Shown: one piece after another, positions 14,803-15,991 of the stretch
How positions within the stretch are numbered: the stretch's first letter is position 1
How the letters are laid out: each line of letters begins with the position of its first letter
Assembly: GCA_050259035.1 (NCBI GenBank)
Contig: JBLMZW010000231.1
Coordinates: 1-15,991 of the forward strand
DNA: 15,991 bases
DNA from: JBLMZW01 sp050259035
GTDB lineage: Bacteria; Bacillota; Syntrophomonadia; Syntrophomonadales; DTU052
Direction: 5' to 3'
Made by a program: the position numbers and the translations under genes
Notes under the pieces: generated by a model
The model's database searches: none
What the model saw: the letters and a program-made list of their open reading frames with translations, nothing else
What the model was told of the DNA's origin: nothing

Positions 14803-15991
14803 ATGCTGACCACCCGGTTTGTAACGGATTTGGAATCAGATCCCTCGGTTATTAAAACGGACTTCCTAATTATTGGAAGCGGAATTGCTGGCCTTTTTAC
14901 CGCCTTAAAGGCTTCGGAAACGGGGGATGTAGTAGTTCTAACCAAGAAAAGTATGAAAGATTCAAATACTGGTTTGGCCCAGGGGGGAATTGCCGCCGCT
15001 GTACATGAGGAGGATTCCCCATTTTTGCATCTGGAGGATACTCTGGAGGCCGGTGCCGGTTTATGTGATATTGAGGCGGTTCAGGTACTGGTTACTGAGG
15101 GGCCGGATCGAGTTAGAGAGTTAATGGCCATAGGTGCCCGGTTTGATACGGTTAATGGCACTGTGGCCCTTACCAGGGAAGCCGCACATAGTAGGGCGCG
15201 TATTCTTCACGCCGCTGATGCCACTGGCGAAGCGATCCGCCAAGCCCTGGTAGAAAGCTGCCTGCAAAAACCGAGTATTAATATCCAGGAAAACCAGTTT
15301 CTGATTGACCTTTTAACCGTGGGCGGGGAATGCCAGGGAGCCTTAATAATGGACGGCAACACCGGTCAAAAAGTGGTTTATTTGGCCCGGGCTACGGTTG
15401 TGGCAACAGGCGGCATTGGTCAACTTTATAAATATACTACTAACCCGGATATTGCCACCGCCGATGGTATGGCTGCTTGTTTCCGGGCGGGGTGTCGATT
15501 GGCGGACATGGAGTTCATTCAATTTCATCCGACCGTATTAGCTACATCGGCCAATCAACGTTTTCTTATTTCCGAGGCGGTCCGGGGCGAGGGGGCTCTT
15601 CTCTTCAACCATGGAGGAGAACGGTTTATGCCAAACTATCACCCGCTGGGGGAGTTGGCACCGCGAGATATAGTTGCCAGGGCCATTTGGAACCAGATGG
15701 CTCTTAGCCAGTCAGATTATGTTTATTTAGACCTCACCGGTCTAAAAAACCCTGCTAAACGCTTCCCTAACATCTATAAGACCTGTCTCGAACAGGGTTA
15801 TGACTTGTTTAAGGACCGTATTCCAGTATCACCGGCAGCTCACTACATGATGGGCGGCGTCCAGACCAACATTAATGGCGAGACAGGTGTATATGGCTTA
15901 TATGCCTGTGGAGAAATGGCCTGCACAGGGGTTCACGGTGCCAACCGGCTAGCCAGCAACAGCCTTCTTGAGGGTCTGGTTTTCGGTCAGA
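14803..15991 (+). CDS. nadB: L-aspartate oxidase (3' partial)
   Basis: NadB is the flavoprotein that oxidises L-aspartate to iminoaspartate for NadA; in anaerobes fumarate rather than oxygen is the likely electron acceptor. The frame is open from ATG 14803 to the window end, 396 codons, lacking the C-terminal helical domain of a protein of about 530 residues. Visible features are the FAD-binding GSGIAGL (25-31), SNTGLAQGGIAAA (54-66), TREAAHSRARILHA (124-137), FHPT (241-244), the substrate-site region APRDIVARAI (286-295) with its arginine, H347 in AAHYMMGG and CTGVHGANRLASNSLLEGL near the edge. The ribosome binding site is weak (ACGGG). About 20 residues precede the FAD fold, acceptable for clostridial homologues. 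Confidence 0.96.
   Translation, partial: MLTTRFVTDLESDPSVIKTDFLIIGSGIAGLFTALKASETGDVVVLTKKSMKDSNTGLAQGGIAAAVHEEDSPFLHLEDTLEAGAGLCDIEAVQVLVTEGPDRVRELMAIGARFDTVNGTVALTREAAHSRARILHAADATGEAIRQALVESCLQKPSINIQENQFLIDLLTVGGECQGALIMDGNTGQKVVYLARATVVATGGIGQLYKYTTNPDIATADGMAACFRAGCRLADMEFIQFHPTVLATSANQRFLISEAVRGEGALLFNHGGERFMPNYHPLGELAPRDIVARAIWNQMALSQSDYVYLDLTGLKNPAKRFPNIYKTCLEQGYDLFKDRIPVSPAAHYMMGGVQTNINGETGVYGLYACGEMACTGVHGANRLASNSLLEGLVFGQ

Noticed and set aside
1..15991. Mobile elements, CRISPR arrays or horizontally acquired islands
   Set aside because: All genes are housekeeping or biosynthetic, co-oriented and tightly packed, with no transposase, terminal repeats, regular spacers or abrupt composition change.

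Overview
This window is bacterial chromosome from an endospore-forming member of the Firmicutes (class Clostridia). The evidence is a spoIIE gene, the spoIIE-tilS-ftsH gene order, a formate-tetrahydrofolate ligase, Shine-Dalgarno-driven starts with many TTG/GTG codons, and moderate GC. The order folP-folB-folK-(Rossmann/DUF2520)-panB-panC-panD-nadA-nadB recalls Peptococcaceae and Syntrophomonadaceae, but the species cannot be named from sequence alone. All genes are on the + strand and tightly packed. I see no insertion sequences, prophage, CRISPR array, tRNA or rRNA.

Layout. 1-2174: spoIIE, 5'-truncated by the window edge. 2175-2343: spacer with a possible promoter. 2344-3723: tilS. 3770-5623: ftsH, with its own good extended -10 promoter at the end of tilS; the hpt gene that often sits between tilS and ftsH is absent. 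5624-6067: ndk, abutting ftsH. 6123-7790: fhs. 7870-8394: a small HD-domain phosphohydrolase. 8395-8476: a compact inverted-repeat element that looks like structured RNA. 8477-10495: folP (with a ~130-residue N-terminal extension), folB and folK, overlapping or fused end to end. 10496-10805: the longest non-coding stretch, AT-rich first, then a structured leader. 10806-13849: a putative ketopantoate reductase (DUF2520 type, apparently starting with CTG), panB, panC and panD. 13862-14770: nadA. 14803 to the end: nadB, cut by the window edge.

How the genes fit together. After the sporulation/cell-maintenance block, the window is a cofactor supercluster. FolB, FolK and FolP build dihydropteroate; Fhs charges tetrahydrofolate with formate; PanB consumes 5,10-methylene-tetrahydrofolate to make ketopantoate; the DUF2520 protein probably reduces it to pantoate; PanD supplies beta-alanine; PanC joins the two into pantothenate; and NadB plus NadA make quinolinate for NAD. 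The HD protein is a candidate for an unassigned dephosphorylation step in the pterin branch.

Most interesting items: the tandem-repeat structured leader before the pantothenate operon (possibly the 'pan' RNA motif class), the CTG start with a perfect AGGAGG in the next gene, that gene as the missing ketopantoate reductase, the inverted-repeat RNA candidate before folP, the HD protein with a Cys-rich tail, and a recurrent use of all-G Shine-Dalgarno tracts. No wholly new defence or mobile system was found.
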